A stretch of 64,000 nt of DNA from an uncultured bacterium (GTDB lineage Bacteria > Bacillota > Clostridia > Oscillospirales > Acutalibacteraceae), in contig CAJMOH010000007.1 of NCBI GenBank assembly GCA_905215055.1, forward strand, positions 1 through 64,000, in the 5' to 3' direction. The notes under the pieces are model-generated. The model did not search any database and was not told where the DNA came from. It saw only the letters and a program-made list of their open reading frames with translations. Made by a program: the position numbers and the translations under genes. Positions 53,119-61,075 of this stretch are shown here, one piece after another (position 1 is the stretch's first letter; each line of letters starts with the position of its first letter).

Positions 53119-55725
53119 TTACTTGCCGTAGTAGCACTTCAGGTAGATTTCCTTGATCTCGCTCATCAGCGGATAGCGGGGGTTGGCGCCGGTGCATTGG
53201 TCGTTAAAGGCGTTCTCCACCATCTCGTCCAGAGTATCCAGGAAGTACTGCTCGTCCACGCCGTAATCCTTAATGGTCTTTTTAATGCCGATCTTCTCCT
53301 TCAGGTCTTCCAGAGCCTGGATGAAGTTTTCAAAGACCTCGTCGTCGTTCTTGCCCTGGATGCCGCAGAAGCGGGCAGCCTCCACATAGCGCTGCTTGGC
53401 ATGGGGATACTGATACTGGGAGAAGGTGCCCATCTTGGTGGGAACCTCGGCGGCGTTGTAGCGGATGACATCGGTGAGGATGACAGCGTTGGCAACGCCG
53501 TGGGGCAGGTGATGGTAAGCGCCCAGCTTGTGAGCCATAGAGTGGTTCACGCCCAGGAAGGCGTTGGCAAAGGCCATACCAGCCATGCAGGAGGCTTCGG
53601 CCATGCGCTCGCGGGCATAGGGATCGTTGGCGCCGTTCTCGTAGGCGGAAGGCAGGTAATCGAACACAGCCTTCATCGCCTTCAGGGCCAAGCCATCCGT
53701 AAAGGGAGTGGCCATAATGGACACATAGGCCTCGATGGCGTGGGTCATAACGTCGATGCCGGAGGCAGAGGTCAGGCCCTTGGGCTGGGTCATCATGTTG
53801 TCGGCATCCACAATGGCCATGTTGGGCAGCAGCTCGTAGTCAGCCAGAGGCCACTTGGTGCCAGTCTTTTCATCGGTGATGATGGCAAAGGGAGTCACCT
53901 CGGAGCCGGTACCGGAGGAGGTGGGGATGGCAACCATCATAGCCTTCTCGCCCATCTTGGGGAACTTGTAGATACGCTTGCGGATATCCATAAAGTCCAT
54001 GCTCATGGACTGGAAGTCGGCATCGGGATGCTCGTACATCACCCACATAATCTTGGCAGCGTCCATGGGAGAACCGCCGCCCAGAGCGATGATCACGTCA
54101 GGCTCGAAGTCGCGGATCTGCTTGACGCCTTCCATGGCGCAGCCCAGGGTGGGATCGGGAGCCACATCGTAGAAGCAGGCGTACTGAATGCCCAGCTCGT
54201 CCAGCTTGTCAGTGATGTTCTTGGTAAAGCCGCTCTTGAACAGGAAGGAGTCGGTGACGATGAACGCCTTCTTGCGGTTGTACTCGGTCTTCAGCTCGTT
54301 CAAAGCGACGGGCATGCAGCCCTTCTTGAAATACACCTTCTCAGGCGTGCGGAACCACAGCATGTTCTCTCTCCTCTCGGCAACGGTCTTGATATTGATC
54401 AGGTGCTTGACACCCACGTTCTCGGAAACGGAGTTGCCGCCCCAGGAACCGCAGCCCAAGGTGAGGGAGGGAGCCAGCTTGAAGTTGTACAGGTCGCCGA
54501 TACCGCCCTGAGAGGAGGGGGTGTTGACCAGGATGCGGCAGGTCTTCATGGCAGCCTGATGCTTGGCCATCTTTTCCTTCTCGGCAACGTTGATGTACAG
54601 AGAGGAGGTGTGGCCATAGCCACCGTCGGCGATGAGATGCTCGGCCTTCTCAATGGCCTCGTCAAAGGTCTTGGCCTTGTACATGGCCAGCACGGGAGAC
54701 AGCTTCTCGTGGGCAAACTCCTCGGAGATGTCCACGCTCTCCACCTCGCCGATGATGATCTTGGTGCTTTCAGGCACATCCACGCCAGCCAGAGCAGCGA
54801 TGGTGTGGGCCTTCTGGCCAACGATCTTGGCGTTCAGAGCGCCGTTGATGATAATGGTCTTGCGGACCTTCTCCGTCTCTTCCTTGTTGAGAAAATAGCA
54901 GCCGCGCTTCTTAAACTCGTCCTTCACGGCCTTGTAAACCTTGTCCAGCACAATGACAGACTGCTCGGAAGCGCAGATCATGCCGTTGTCAAAGGTCTTG
55001 GAATGGATGATGGAGTTGACAGCCAGCACCACATCGGCGGTGTCGTCGATAATGGCGGGAGTGTTGCCGGCGCCCACGCCCAGAGCGGGAGTGCCGGAGG
55101 AGTAGGCAGCCTTCACCATGCCGGGGCCGCCAGTGGCCAGAATGATGTCGGACTCGGCCATCAGAGCGTGGGTCAGATCCAGGCTGGGAACGTCAATCCA
55201 GCCGATCAGTCCCTCGGGAGCGCCAGCCTTGACAGCGGCCTCCAGAACCACCTTGGCAGCGGCAATGGTGCACTTCTTGGCCCGGGGATGGGGGCTGATG
55301 ATGATGCCGTTGCGGGTCTTCAGGGAGATCAAGGTCTTGAAGATGGCGGTGGAGGTGGGGTTGGTGGTGGGGATAACCGCGCCAACAACGCCGATAGGCT
55401 CTGCAATCTTCTTGACGCCGTAGGCCTTGTCCTCTTCAATCACGCCGCAGGTCTTGGTATCCTTGTAGGCGTTGTAGATGTACTCGGCGGCATAGTGGTT
55501 TTTGATAACCTTGTCTTCCACGCAGCCCATGCCGGTCTCCTCAACGGCCATCTTCGCCAGCGGGATACGCTGCAGGTTGGCGGCCATGGCAGCGGCGCGG
55601 AAGATCTTGTCCACCTGCTCCTGGGTGTAAGTGGAGTAGATTTTCTGCGCCTCACGGACCCGGGCAAGCAGCTTCTCAAAAGACTCTGCGCTGTCCACAA
55701 CTTCGTAAGTCATTTCAGTGTTCAT
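53119..55725 (-). CDS. adhE: Bifunctional acetaldehyde-CoA/alcohol dehydrogenase
   Basis: Reduces acetyl-CoA via acetaldehyde to ethanol, consuming two NADH. It has 868 residues: an N-terminal aldehyde dehydrogenase half (PIGVVGAVIPTTNPTSTAIFKT; catalytic Cys in FDNGMICASEQS) and a C-terminal iron-dependent alcohol dehydrogenase half (GGGSPMDAAK; iron-binding His residues in GVNHSMAHKLGAYHHLPHG). Full length. ATG 55725 is preferred over 55737 because the latter abuts the Shine-Dalgarno. It lies 22 bases after rex and should be under Rex control. Confidence 0.97.
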   Translation of the reverse strand: MNTEMTYEVVDSAESFEKLLARVREAQKIYSTYTQEQVDKIFRAAAMAANLQRIPLAKMAVEETGMGCVEDKVIKNHYAAEYIYNAYKDTKTCGVIEEDKAYGVKKIAEPIGVVGAVIPTTNPTSTAIFKTLISLKTRNGIIISPHPRAKKCTIAAAKVVLEAAVKAGAPEGLIGWIDVPSLDLTHALMAESDIILATGGPGMVKAAYSSGTPALGVGAGNTPAIIDDTADVVLAVNSIIHSKTFDNGMICASEQSVIVLDKVYKAVKDEFKKRGCYFLNKEETEKVRKTIIINGALNAKIVGQKAHTIAALAGVDVPESTKIIIGEVESVDISEEFAHEKLSPVLAMYKAKTFDEAIEKAEHLIADGGYGHTSSLYINVAEKEKMAKHQAAMKTCRILVNTPSSQGGIGDLYNFKLAPSLTLGCGSWGGNSVSENVGVKHLINIKTVAERRENMLWFRTPEKVYFKKGCMPVALNELKTEYNRKKAFIVTDSFLFKSGFTKNITDKLDELGIQYACFYDVAPDPTLGCAMEGVKQIRDFEPDVIIALGGGSPMDAAKIMWVMYEHPDADFQSMSMDFMDIRKRIYKFPKMGEKAMMVAIPTSSGTGSEVTPFAIITDEKTGTKWPLADYELLPNMAIVDADNMMTQPKGLTSASGIDVMTHAIEAYVSIMATPFTDGLALKAMKAVFDYLPSAYENGANDPYARERMAEASCMAGMAFANAFLGVNHSMAHKLGAYHHLPHGVANAVILTDVIRYNAAEVPTKMGTFSQYQYPHAKQRYVEAARFCGIQGKNDDEVFENFIQALEDLKEKIGIKKTIKDYGVDEQYFLDTLDEMVENAFNDQCTGANPRYPLMSEIKEIYLKCYYGK

Positions 55726-55747
55726 AAAATGCTCCATCCTTTTTTAT

Positions 55748-56392
55748 TTATTTTGTGCTGAATTGTTCCTTCAAATGGTTGGACAAGAGTGCGAGGGAAA
55801 CGGCCATATTTTCATTCTGCACCAGAATCCCCTCCGGCACGTCCAAATGGACGTTCGAAAAGTTCCACACAGCCAGAATCCCGCTGTGAATCAGCAGGTT
55901 GCACACGGCCTGGGCGTGTTCGCCGGGAACGGTGATAATGCCAATACGCACCTTCATCCGCCGGCAAAGGTCCTCCAGACGGTCCATTGGGAGAATTTTC
56001 TTCCCCCCCACCTCTGTGTTCACGGTAAACGGGTCTGTATCGAACCCGGCCAAGATGTTCAATCCAAACTGCACAAAGCCATCGTAAGCCAGCAAAGCCT
56101 TGCCCAGCTGTCCGGCACCCACAAGAACCGCGTCCTGGGCGTTGTCATAGCCCAAAAAGCGCTCCAGTTCTTGGATGAGGTCCTCGCGCACATATCCCAC
56201 CTTTGGCCTGCCCGAGCTGCTGATGGAGGCAAGATCCTTTCTCACCACCACATGGTTCATGTTCAGCGCTTCTGCTATTGCCGTTGCCGAGATGTATTTG
56301 GAAGCGTCCCGCAATCCCTTTAGATAGCTGAGATAGGTTGGCAGCCTCTGCAGGGTTTGCTTTGAAACGCCTTGACTCGGCACATTCCTCAC
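55748..56392 (-). CDS. rex: Redox-sensing transcriptional repressor Rex
   Basis: Represses fermentation genes and leaves DNA when NADH rises. It has 214 residues: a winged-helix N-domain (SKQTLQRLPTYLSYLK, then VVVRKDLASI), a Rossmann domain with VLVGAGQLGKALL, and a C-terminal domain-swap helix. GTG starts at 56392 and 56383 are both possible; the second has GAGGTGAGG 3 bases upstream and is less likely on spacing. Its own promoter carries a Rex operator. Confidence 0.96.
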   Translation of the reverse strand: MRNVPSQGVSKQTLQRLPTYLSYLKGLRDASKYISATAIAEALNMNHVVVRKDLASISSSGRPKVGYVREDLIQELERFLGYDNAQDAVLVGAGQLGKALLAYDGFVQFGLNILAGFDTDPFTVNTEVGGKKILPMDRLEDLCRRMKVRIGIITVPGEHAQAVCNLLIHSGILAVWNFSNVHLDVPEGILVQNENMAVSLALLSNHLKEQFSTK

Positions 56393-56407
56393 CTCTTTCC
56401 CCTGACT

Positions 56408-56444
56408 TTGACAACATTTTAACAGAATCCCGCGAGAATGTAAA
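56408..56444 (-). promoter_or_regulatory. rex-adhE promoter with Rex operator over the -10 box
   Basis: TTTACA (56439-56444), a 17-bp spacer and TAAAAT (56416-56421) on the minus strand. TTGACAACATTTTAACAG (56408-56425) closely fits the Rex consensus TTGTTAA-N4-TTAACAA and covers the -10, implying autoregulation. Confidence 0.85.
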
Positions 56445-56634
56445 TTGGTAGGAATGATATATCGATATTAAATTACCGATTTAATTTGTACACTTTGCCG
56501 CCATTGTAAAACTCACGGGAAAGGATGGTAAAGACTTCTGAAAAGCCGCGGCAAAGCACTTATTTTTTAAACAGTTTTACAACATGTTACCTTCATTTTA
56601 ATATACTCGCCCGCCGAAAGCAAGAGAATTTTCA
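56445..56634. other. AT-rich gene-free stretch upstream of rex
   Basis: It holds an ATTAAAT/ATTTAAT inverted repeat (56467-56485), a 10-bp inverted repeat TTGTAAAACT (56504-56513) and AGTTTTACAA (56573-56582), and a second weak Rex-like site read on the minus strand (about 56565-56582). No coding frame. Confidence 0.5.
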
Positions 56635-56682
56635 AAAAAGAAACAGGTGAATTCCGGTTTTTTCCGGGAATCACCTGTTTTT
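56635..56682. terminator. Terminator of the birA-bioY operon
   Basis: A 17-bp stem with an internal imperfection (56641-56657 with 56664-56680), six T residues in the minus direction and five on the plus side. Confidence 0.9.
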
Positions 56683-56690
56683 CCATAAAT

Positions 56691-57095
56691 TTAACCAAAA
56701 CGGTCCTGGCACAGCTGTTGAAAAAGCTCCCAGGAGCAAAGTCCTTCCCGCTGCCAACGGCAGCCGCCGCACACCAGCTGCCAATGGGGCTCCCTTACAC
56801 GGCGCAGCCGCTCCCCCGCCTGAGAGGGCAGCAGCTCTTGCCCGGCTTCAAAGCCGCAGACCCGCAAGGCGGCAGCGTCCCGCCGGAGGACATCCTCTGT
56901 TCCCAGAGCGCAGCCCTCTGGACGGCGATGGGGACAGGCGGCGCAAAGGTCATCGCTGCCCTGGCACAGCGCAAAGGGCTCTCCCTCTTCCAAGGCGGTC
57001 AGAACGGCTTGCATCCGGGCTGTAAAGGCCTGGTTGTAACCGCAGCCTTGAAACAGCACGGCGCAGAACAGATGATGGCCCCGAAGAGCAATCAT
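56691..57095 (-). CDS. DUF1284 cysteine-rich protein
   Basis: A 134-residue protein opening with MIALRGHHLFCAVLFQGCGY, the DUF1284 signature. Nine or more cysteines follow in clusters (CQGSDDLCAACPHRRPEGC, CGGCRWQREGLC), suggesting a metal or iron-sulfur site. Function unknown. The ATG overlaps the bioY stop by four bases, so it belongs to the biotin operon. Confidence 0.85.
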   Translation of the reverse strand: MIALRGHHLFCAVLFQGCGYNQAFTARMQAVLTALEEGEPFALCQGSDDLCAACPHRRPEGCALGTEDVLRRDAAALRVCGFEAGQELLPSQAGERLRRVREPHWQLVCGGCRWQREGLCSWELFQQLCQDRFG

Positions 57096-57646
57096 GACAG
57101 GTTCACCAGCCGGGCCTTGTGCAAGCTGAAAAGCAGGGCCTTTGCCACCCCGTAAGCCGCCGCCACGGAGATTACATCCTTCACCAGATAAGGAGCGGAG
57201 GCGGCGAGAAAGGCCTGCCAGGGAGAAACTGCCGCCACAAGCGCAAACTGGAGCGCCCCGCAAAGGTGGCACAGAGCCAGTCCTGTCATCCCCAGAGCAA
57301 GGGCAAGCGCCTTGCTCTTCAGCTGAGCGCCCAGGCCGCAGAGAAAAGCCATGAGAAGAAAGGACCAGAGATAGCCCCCTGTCATCCCCGCGAAGGAAGC
57401 GATTCCCCCGGAAAATCCAGCGAACACCGGCAGGCCCGCCGCCCCCAAGGCCAGGTAAACGCCCACGGACAGCGTTCCCATTCCTTGAGCCAGCGTAAAG
57501 CCGCACAGCGCTACCGCGAAGGTCTGAAGGGTGATGGGAATCCCCGTGGGCAGGGGTATGGAAATCTGAGACAGCACCGCCAGCAGCGCCGCGAACACTC
57601 CGGTCATCACCGTGGATTGGAGTTTGCTTTTCCATTGAAGCTTCAT
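57092..57646 (-). CDS. bioY: Biotin transporter BioY
   Basis: Substrate-binding S-component of an ECF importer, 184 residues with about six membrane helices; ISIPLPTGIPITLQTFAVALCG and the glycine-rich GMTGGYLWSF region are typical. The energising EcfAAT module is not in the window. It overlaps birA by four bases (ATGA). Confidence 0.94.
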   Translation of the reverse strand: MKLQWKSKLQSTVMTGVFAALLAVLSQISIPLPTGIPITLQTFAVALCGFTLAQGMGTLSVGVYLALGAAGLPVFAGFSGGIASFAGMTGGYLWSFLLMAFLCGLGAQLKSKALALALGMTGLALCHLCGALQFALVAAVSPWQAFLAASAPYLVKDVISVAAAYGVAKALLFSLHKARLVNLS

Positions 57647-58659
57647 GACGCTTGTCCTCCTCGCTCCCGGCGGAAGGCGGCCAGGAAATCCTTTTTAATC
57701 TGTACCTCCCCTGCGGAAAAAGTCCGCTGGGCGCCGTCCGGCAGCCGCACCAGCAGCCGGGCCTGCTGGTCCACGCCCAGCACCAAGGCCTCTCCTGTTT
57801 TGTCCCCCTGGGTGTAGGTCACTTCCACCCCCGTCAAAAGGGAGCGCTCTCGGTAGAAGTCCATAAAATCCCGAGCGGGAAGGCTGTCATAAATGCCAAA
57901 AAAGCGGTTGAGTATCTCCGCCGCCAGCCGGGTGCGCGCTCCCGCGGGGACTTCGCCCTGGAACAAGGCTCCAGCCACCTCCGCCAGCTCTGGGGCAAAG
58001 CCGCCTTCCGGCTCCCGAAGATTGACCCCAATTCCCAGGACCGCGTATTGCAGGCCGCCGGATTCAAAATCCACTGCCGCTTCGGTGAGGATACCGCAGA
58101 CCTTCCACCCTGTCAGGTACACGTCGTTGACCCATTTGATCTGAGCATACTTTCCGGTGACAGCGTCCACCGCCTGGGCCACAGCTACCGCCGCGGCGGT
58201 GGTGATGGAAAGAGCCTCCTCCGCGGGAAAACGGGGCCGCAGCAGAACGCTCAAATACAGCCCTGTCCCCTTGGGAGAGTAAAAGGACCGTCCCAGCCGC
58301 CCCTTTCCCTGGGTCTGCTGATGGGCAATAAGCACCATGCCCTCCGCTCCCCCCTGTTCGGCAAGGCCCTTCACGACGGTGTTGGTGGAGGTGACAGAGT
58401 CCCGCACGTCAATGGCGCAGCGGCGGGCCGAGCCTTCCAGCAAACGGCGGACGCTTTGGGGCGTCAGGGCGTTCCGGTGGGAAATCAGGCAATAGCCCCG
58501 GTTAGTTGCCGCCTGGATTTCGTACCCCTGCTCCTTCAGCCTGTTCACCGCCTTCCAAACGGTGTTCCGGCTGACGCCCAGCTTTCCGGCGATTTCCTCT
58601 CCGGACACAGGACCGCCGGCGTTCTCCAGCAGCTCTAAAATCTCTTCCGCAGCGCTCAT
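57643..58659 (-). CDS. birA: Biotin-protein ligase / biotin operon repressor
   Basis: Attaches biotin to carboxylase subunits and represses transcription when biotin is plentiful. It has 338 residues: an N-terminal winged helix (VSGEEIAGKLGVSRNTVWKAVNRL), the catalytic domain with QTQGKGRLGRSFYSP (biotinyl-AMP loop) and KWVNDVYL, and a C-terminal SH3-like domain. AAAAGGAGG lies 6 bases before the ATG. No biotin synthesis genes are seen, so the operon looks like import plus use. Confidence 0.96.
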   Translation of the reverse strand: MSAAEEILELLENAGGPVSGEEIAGKLGVSRNTVWKAVNRLKEQGYEIQAATNRGYCLISHRNALTPQSVRRLLEGSARRCAIDVRDSVTSTNTVVKGLAEQGGAEGMVLIAHQQTQGKGRLGRSFYSPKGTGLYLSVLLRPRFPAEEALSITTAAAVAVAQAVDAVTGKYAQIKWVNDVYLTGWKVCGILTEAAVDFESGGLQYAVLGIGVNLREPEGGFAPELAEVAGALFQGEVPAGARTRLAAEILNRFFGIYDSLPARDFMDFYRERSLLTGVEVTYTQGDKTGEALVLGVDQQARLLVRLPDGAQRTFSAGEVQIKKDFLAAFRRERGGQAS

Positions 58660-58689
58660 AAAACGCCTCCTTTTTCAAGTGTTGATTTC

Positions 58690-58745
58690 AGGGTAACACG
58701 GCAGAGGAGGATTGTCAACCTGTTTTTGACCTTACGGGTGACAAT
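58690..58745 (-). promoter_or_regulatory. birA promoter with BirA-type operator
   Basis: ATTGTCAACC (58711-58720), 15 bp, then GGGTGACAAT (58736-58745) form an inverted repeat matching at 9 of 10 positions, the spacing and sequence style of BirA boxes. The TTGACA -35 (58713-58718, minus strand) lies inside one arm, with a TACCCT -10 at 58690-58695 after 17 bp. Confidence 0.85.
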
Positions 58746-58753
58746 TTTCACAT

Positions 58754-58782
58754 AAAAGAAACCGCTGGTTCAGCGGTTTCTT
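58754..58782 (-). terminator. Stem-loop between birA and glnS
   Basis: A 12-bp perfect stem (58757-58768 with 58771-58782) with a minimal loop and a T-rich end in the minus direction, 29 bases past the glnS stop. Confidence 0.8.
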
Positions 58783-58811
58783 CTCCACGCTCAGCTTATG
58801 GGGTTCCGCCG

Positions 58812-60503
58812 TCACTTGGATTCCGGCTTAAAGCTGTCCTTCAGCTTGACGGAACGGTTAAATACCAGCGCGCCAGGCTTGGAATCCTTGCTGTCCACGC
58901 AGAAATAGCCCTGCCGCAAGAACTGATAGCTCTCCCCTGGCTTGGCGTCCGCCAGGGATTTCTCCACCTTGCAGCCAGTAAGCACCTTCAGGGAATCCGG
59001 GTTCAGGTAATCCAGGAAGTTGCCCTCGTCGGGATTGGCCACGGTGAACAGGTTGTCATACAGGCGGATCTCCGCGTCCAGGGCGTCGGCGGCGTTGACC
59101 CAGTGGATGGTGGCCCCCTTCACCTTCCGGCCATCGGCGGGATTGCCTCCCTTGCTCTCCGGGTCGTACTCGGCAAAGACCTCCACCACGTTGCCGGTCT
59201 CGTCCTTTTTGCAGCCGGTGCAGCGGATCAGGTAAGCGCCCTTCAGGCGGCACTCCGGGCCGTTGGGGTACAGGCGCTTGTACTTGGGTACGGGAGTCTC
59301 CAAAAAGTCCTCCCGCTCGATGTACACCGTGCGGGTAAAGGTGACGGGGCGGTCGCCTTCCTCGGGCTTGTTGGGGTTGTTCTCCACGGGGAAGGTTTCG
59401 GCCAGATCCTCAGGATAATTGGTAATGGTCAGCTTAATGGGGTCCAGAACCGCCATAGCCCGGCGGGCGTTCTGGTTCAGGTCCTCCCGGAGACAATACT
59501 CCAAGAAAGCGTACTCCACTGTGGAGTTCACCTTGGACACGCCGTTGCGCTCGCTGAAACTGCGAATGGAGGCAGGGGTGTAGCCCCGGCGGCGCAGGCC
59601 GCAGATGGTGGGCATACGGGGATCGTCCCAGCCGTCCACATAGCCCCCCTCTACCAGAGCGCGGAGCTTCCGCTTGCTCATCACCGTGTTGTTGATGCCC
59701 AGGCGGGCAAATTCAATCTGACGGGGCTTGCTGGGCAGGGTCACGTTCTGAATCACCCAGTCGTAGAAGGGCCGGTGGTCCTCAAACTCCAGGGAGCACA
59801 GGGAGTGGGTGATGCACTCCATGGCGTCCTCAAAGGGGTGGGCGTAGTCGTACATGGGATAGATGCACCACTTGTCCCCGGTGCGGTGATGGCTGGTGTG
59901 GTTGATGCGGTAAATCACCGGGTCCCGCATATTGAAGTTGCCGGAGGCCAGGTCGATTTTCGCCCGCAGGGTGTAGCGGCCGTTCTCGAATTCCCCGGCC
60001 CGCATGCGGCGGAACAGGTCCAGGCTTTCCTCCTTGGGCCGGTCCCGGTAGGGGCTCTGGGCGGGATGGGTCAGGTCGCCCCGCATCTCCTTCATCTGCT
60101 CGGGGGTCAGCTCGCAGACATAGGCCAGGCCCTTTTCAATCAGCTCCTCGGCCCCCTTGTACATGTCCTCAAAGTAGTCGGAGGCGTAGTAGAACCGGTC
60201 GTCCCAGTCGTAGCCCAGCCAGTGGATGTCCTCCTTGATGGCGTCCACATACTCCACGTCCTCCTTGACGGGGTTGGTATCGTCCATGCGCAGGTTGCAG
60301 ATGCCGCCAAAGCGCTGGGCCGTGCCGAAATCAATATAGATGGCCTTGGCGTGGCCGATGTGCAGATAGCCGTTGGGTTCGGGTGGGAAACGGGTGTGGA
60401 CCCGCATCCCCTCGGTGCGGCCGCCAGGCCCCATGTCCTCTTTCACAAAGTCGTCGATAAAGCTGGTGGAAGGGATCTCGCCATAGTTGATTTTTTCACT
60501 CAT
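58812..60503 (-). CDS. glnS: Glutaminyl-tRNA synthetase
   Basis: Charges tRNA-Gln directly. It has 563 residues: HIGH box HIGHAKAIYIDFG, KMSKS-like VMSKRK, the GlnRS-type catalytic insert, and a C-terminal two-barrel anticodon domain. GlnRS rather than GluRS is indicated by RFPPEPNGYLHIGHAK and RMDDTNPVKE. Many Firmicutes lack GlnRS and use the GatCAB route. A GTG at 60512 is an alternative start. Downstream of gltX and a GNAT gene on the same strand. Confidence 0.96.
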   Translation of the reverse strand: MSEKINYGEIPSTSFIDDFVKEDMGPGGRTEGMRVHTRFPPEPNGYLHIGHAKAIYIDFGTAQRFGGICNLRMDDTNPVKEDVEYVDAIKEDIHWLGYDWDDRFYYASDYFEDMYKGAEELIEKGLAYVCELTPEQMKEMRGDLTHPAQSPYRDRPKEESLDLFRRMRAGEFENGRYTLRAKIDLASGNFNMRDPVIYRINHTSHHRTGDKWCIYPMYDYAHPFEDAMECITHSLCSLEFEDHRPFYDWVIQNVTLPSKPRQIEFARLGINNTVMSKRKLRALVEGGYVDGWDDPRMPTICGLRRRGYTPASIRSFSERNGVSKVNSTVEYAFLEYCLREDLNQNARRAMAVLDPIKLTITNYPEDLAETFPVENNPNKPEEGDRPVTFTRTVYIEREDFLETPVPKYKRLYPNGPECRLKGAYLIRCTGCKKDETGNVVEVFAEYDPESKGGNPADGRKVKGATIHWVNAADALDAEIRLYDNLFTVANPDEGNFLDYLNPDSLKVLTGCKVEKSLADAKPGESYQFLRQGYFCVDSKDSKPGALVFNRSVKLKDSFKPESK

Positions 60504-60594
60504 TGCATTCACGGTTCCTTTCTAAGGGATTACGTTGATTTTTGCTATCGCAAGCGCTCCTTTTCGCTTTTTCACGCAGAAGCGCGGAAAGCCG

Positions 60595-61044
60595 TTACAA
60601 TTTCAGTTCCATTTCCAAATCGGAAAACTCAAAGCCCAGGTTTCGGTACACAGCGGCGCCCTCTTGGGTGGCGCCCAGAGAGACAGTGCCAGCGCCCCAG
60701 TCCCTGGCAGACTGGATGCACCGTTTGACCACCTGCGTCGCCAGTCCTTTTCCCCTGAACGCCGGCACGGTGTAGACATTGTGCAAATACCCCTTTCTTC
60801 CCAAAGGGTTTTCGGCCGAGGGAAGATCCTCATAACAGGTGAGAAACGCGCAGGACACAATTCTGCCCTTTTCCTCCGCCAGCCACACCACAGAGCCTCC
60901 ATCCGCCATATGTCTTAAAAAGTATGCCCGCAGGCTTTCAGCGAGGGCGTCGCCCCCGTCGGTATGGTGAAAGAGCCTTTGAAACTGCTGCCGGATTTCG
61001 ATCAGCCTTTCCAAGTCCCTGCTGTCAGCCTTTCGAAACAGCAT
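60595..61044 (-). CDS. GNAT-family N-acetyltransferase
   Basis: A 149-residue acetyl-CoA-dependent acetyltransferase. The acetyl-CoA loop is YTVPAFRGKGLATQVV (RxxGxG/A) and the C-terminal strand motif AAVYRNLGFEF. Substrate unknown. GAGGGGA lies 5 bases before the ATG. It lies 31 bases after gltX and 91 before glnS, suggesting one transcript. Confidence 0.88.
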   Translation of the reverse strand: MLFRKADSRDLERLIEIRQQFQRLFHHTDGGDALAESLRAYFLRHMADGGSVVWLAEEKGRIVSCAFLTCYEDLPSAENPLGRKGYLHNVYTVPAFRGKGLATQVVKRCIQSARDWGAGTVSLGATQEGAAVYRNLGFEFSDLEMELKL

Positions 61045-61075
61045 GATGTCCCCTCTTTTCCTTCCAAAGCTCCCA

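Noticed and set aside
52330..55761. A 1143-codon open frame on the plus strand opposite adhE and the kinase gene
   Set aside because: Its translation is rich in Gly, Val, Leu, His with no family motif, and it mirrors the codon bias of the real genes on the other strand.
56691..57635. DUF1284 gene extended upstream through bioY
   Set aside because: The added part is an out-of-frame reading of bioY; the short form has the family start MIALRGHH and an ATGA overlap.
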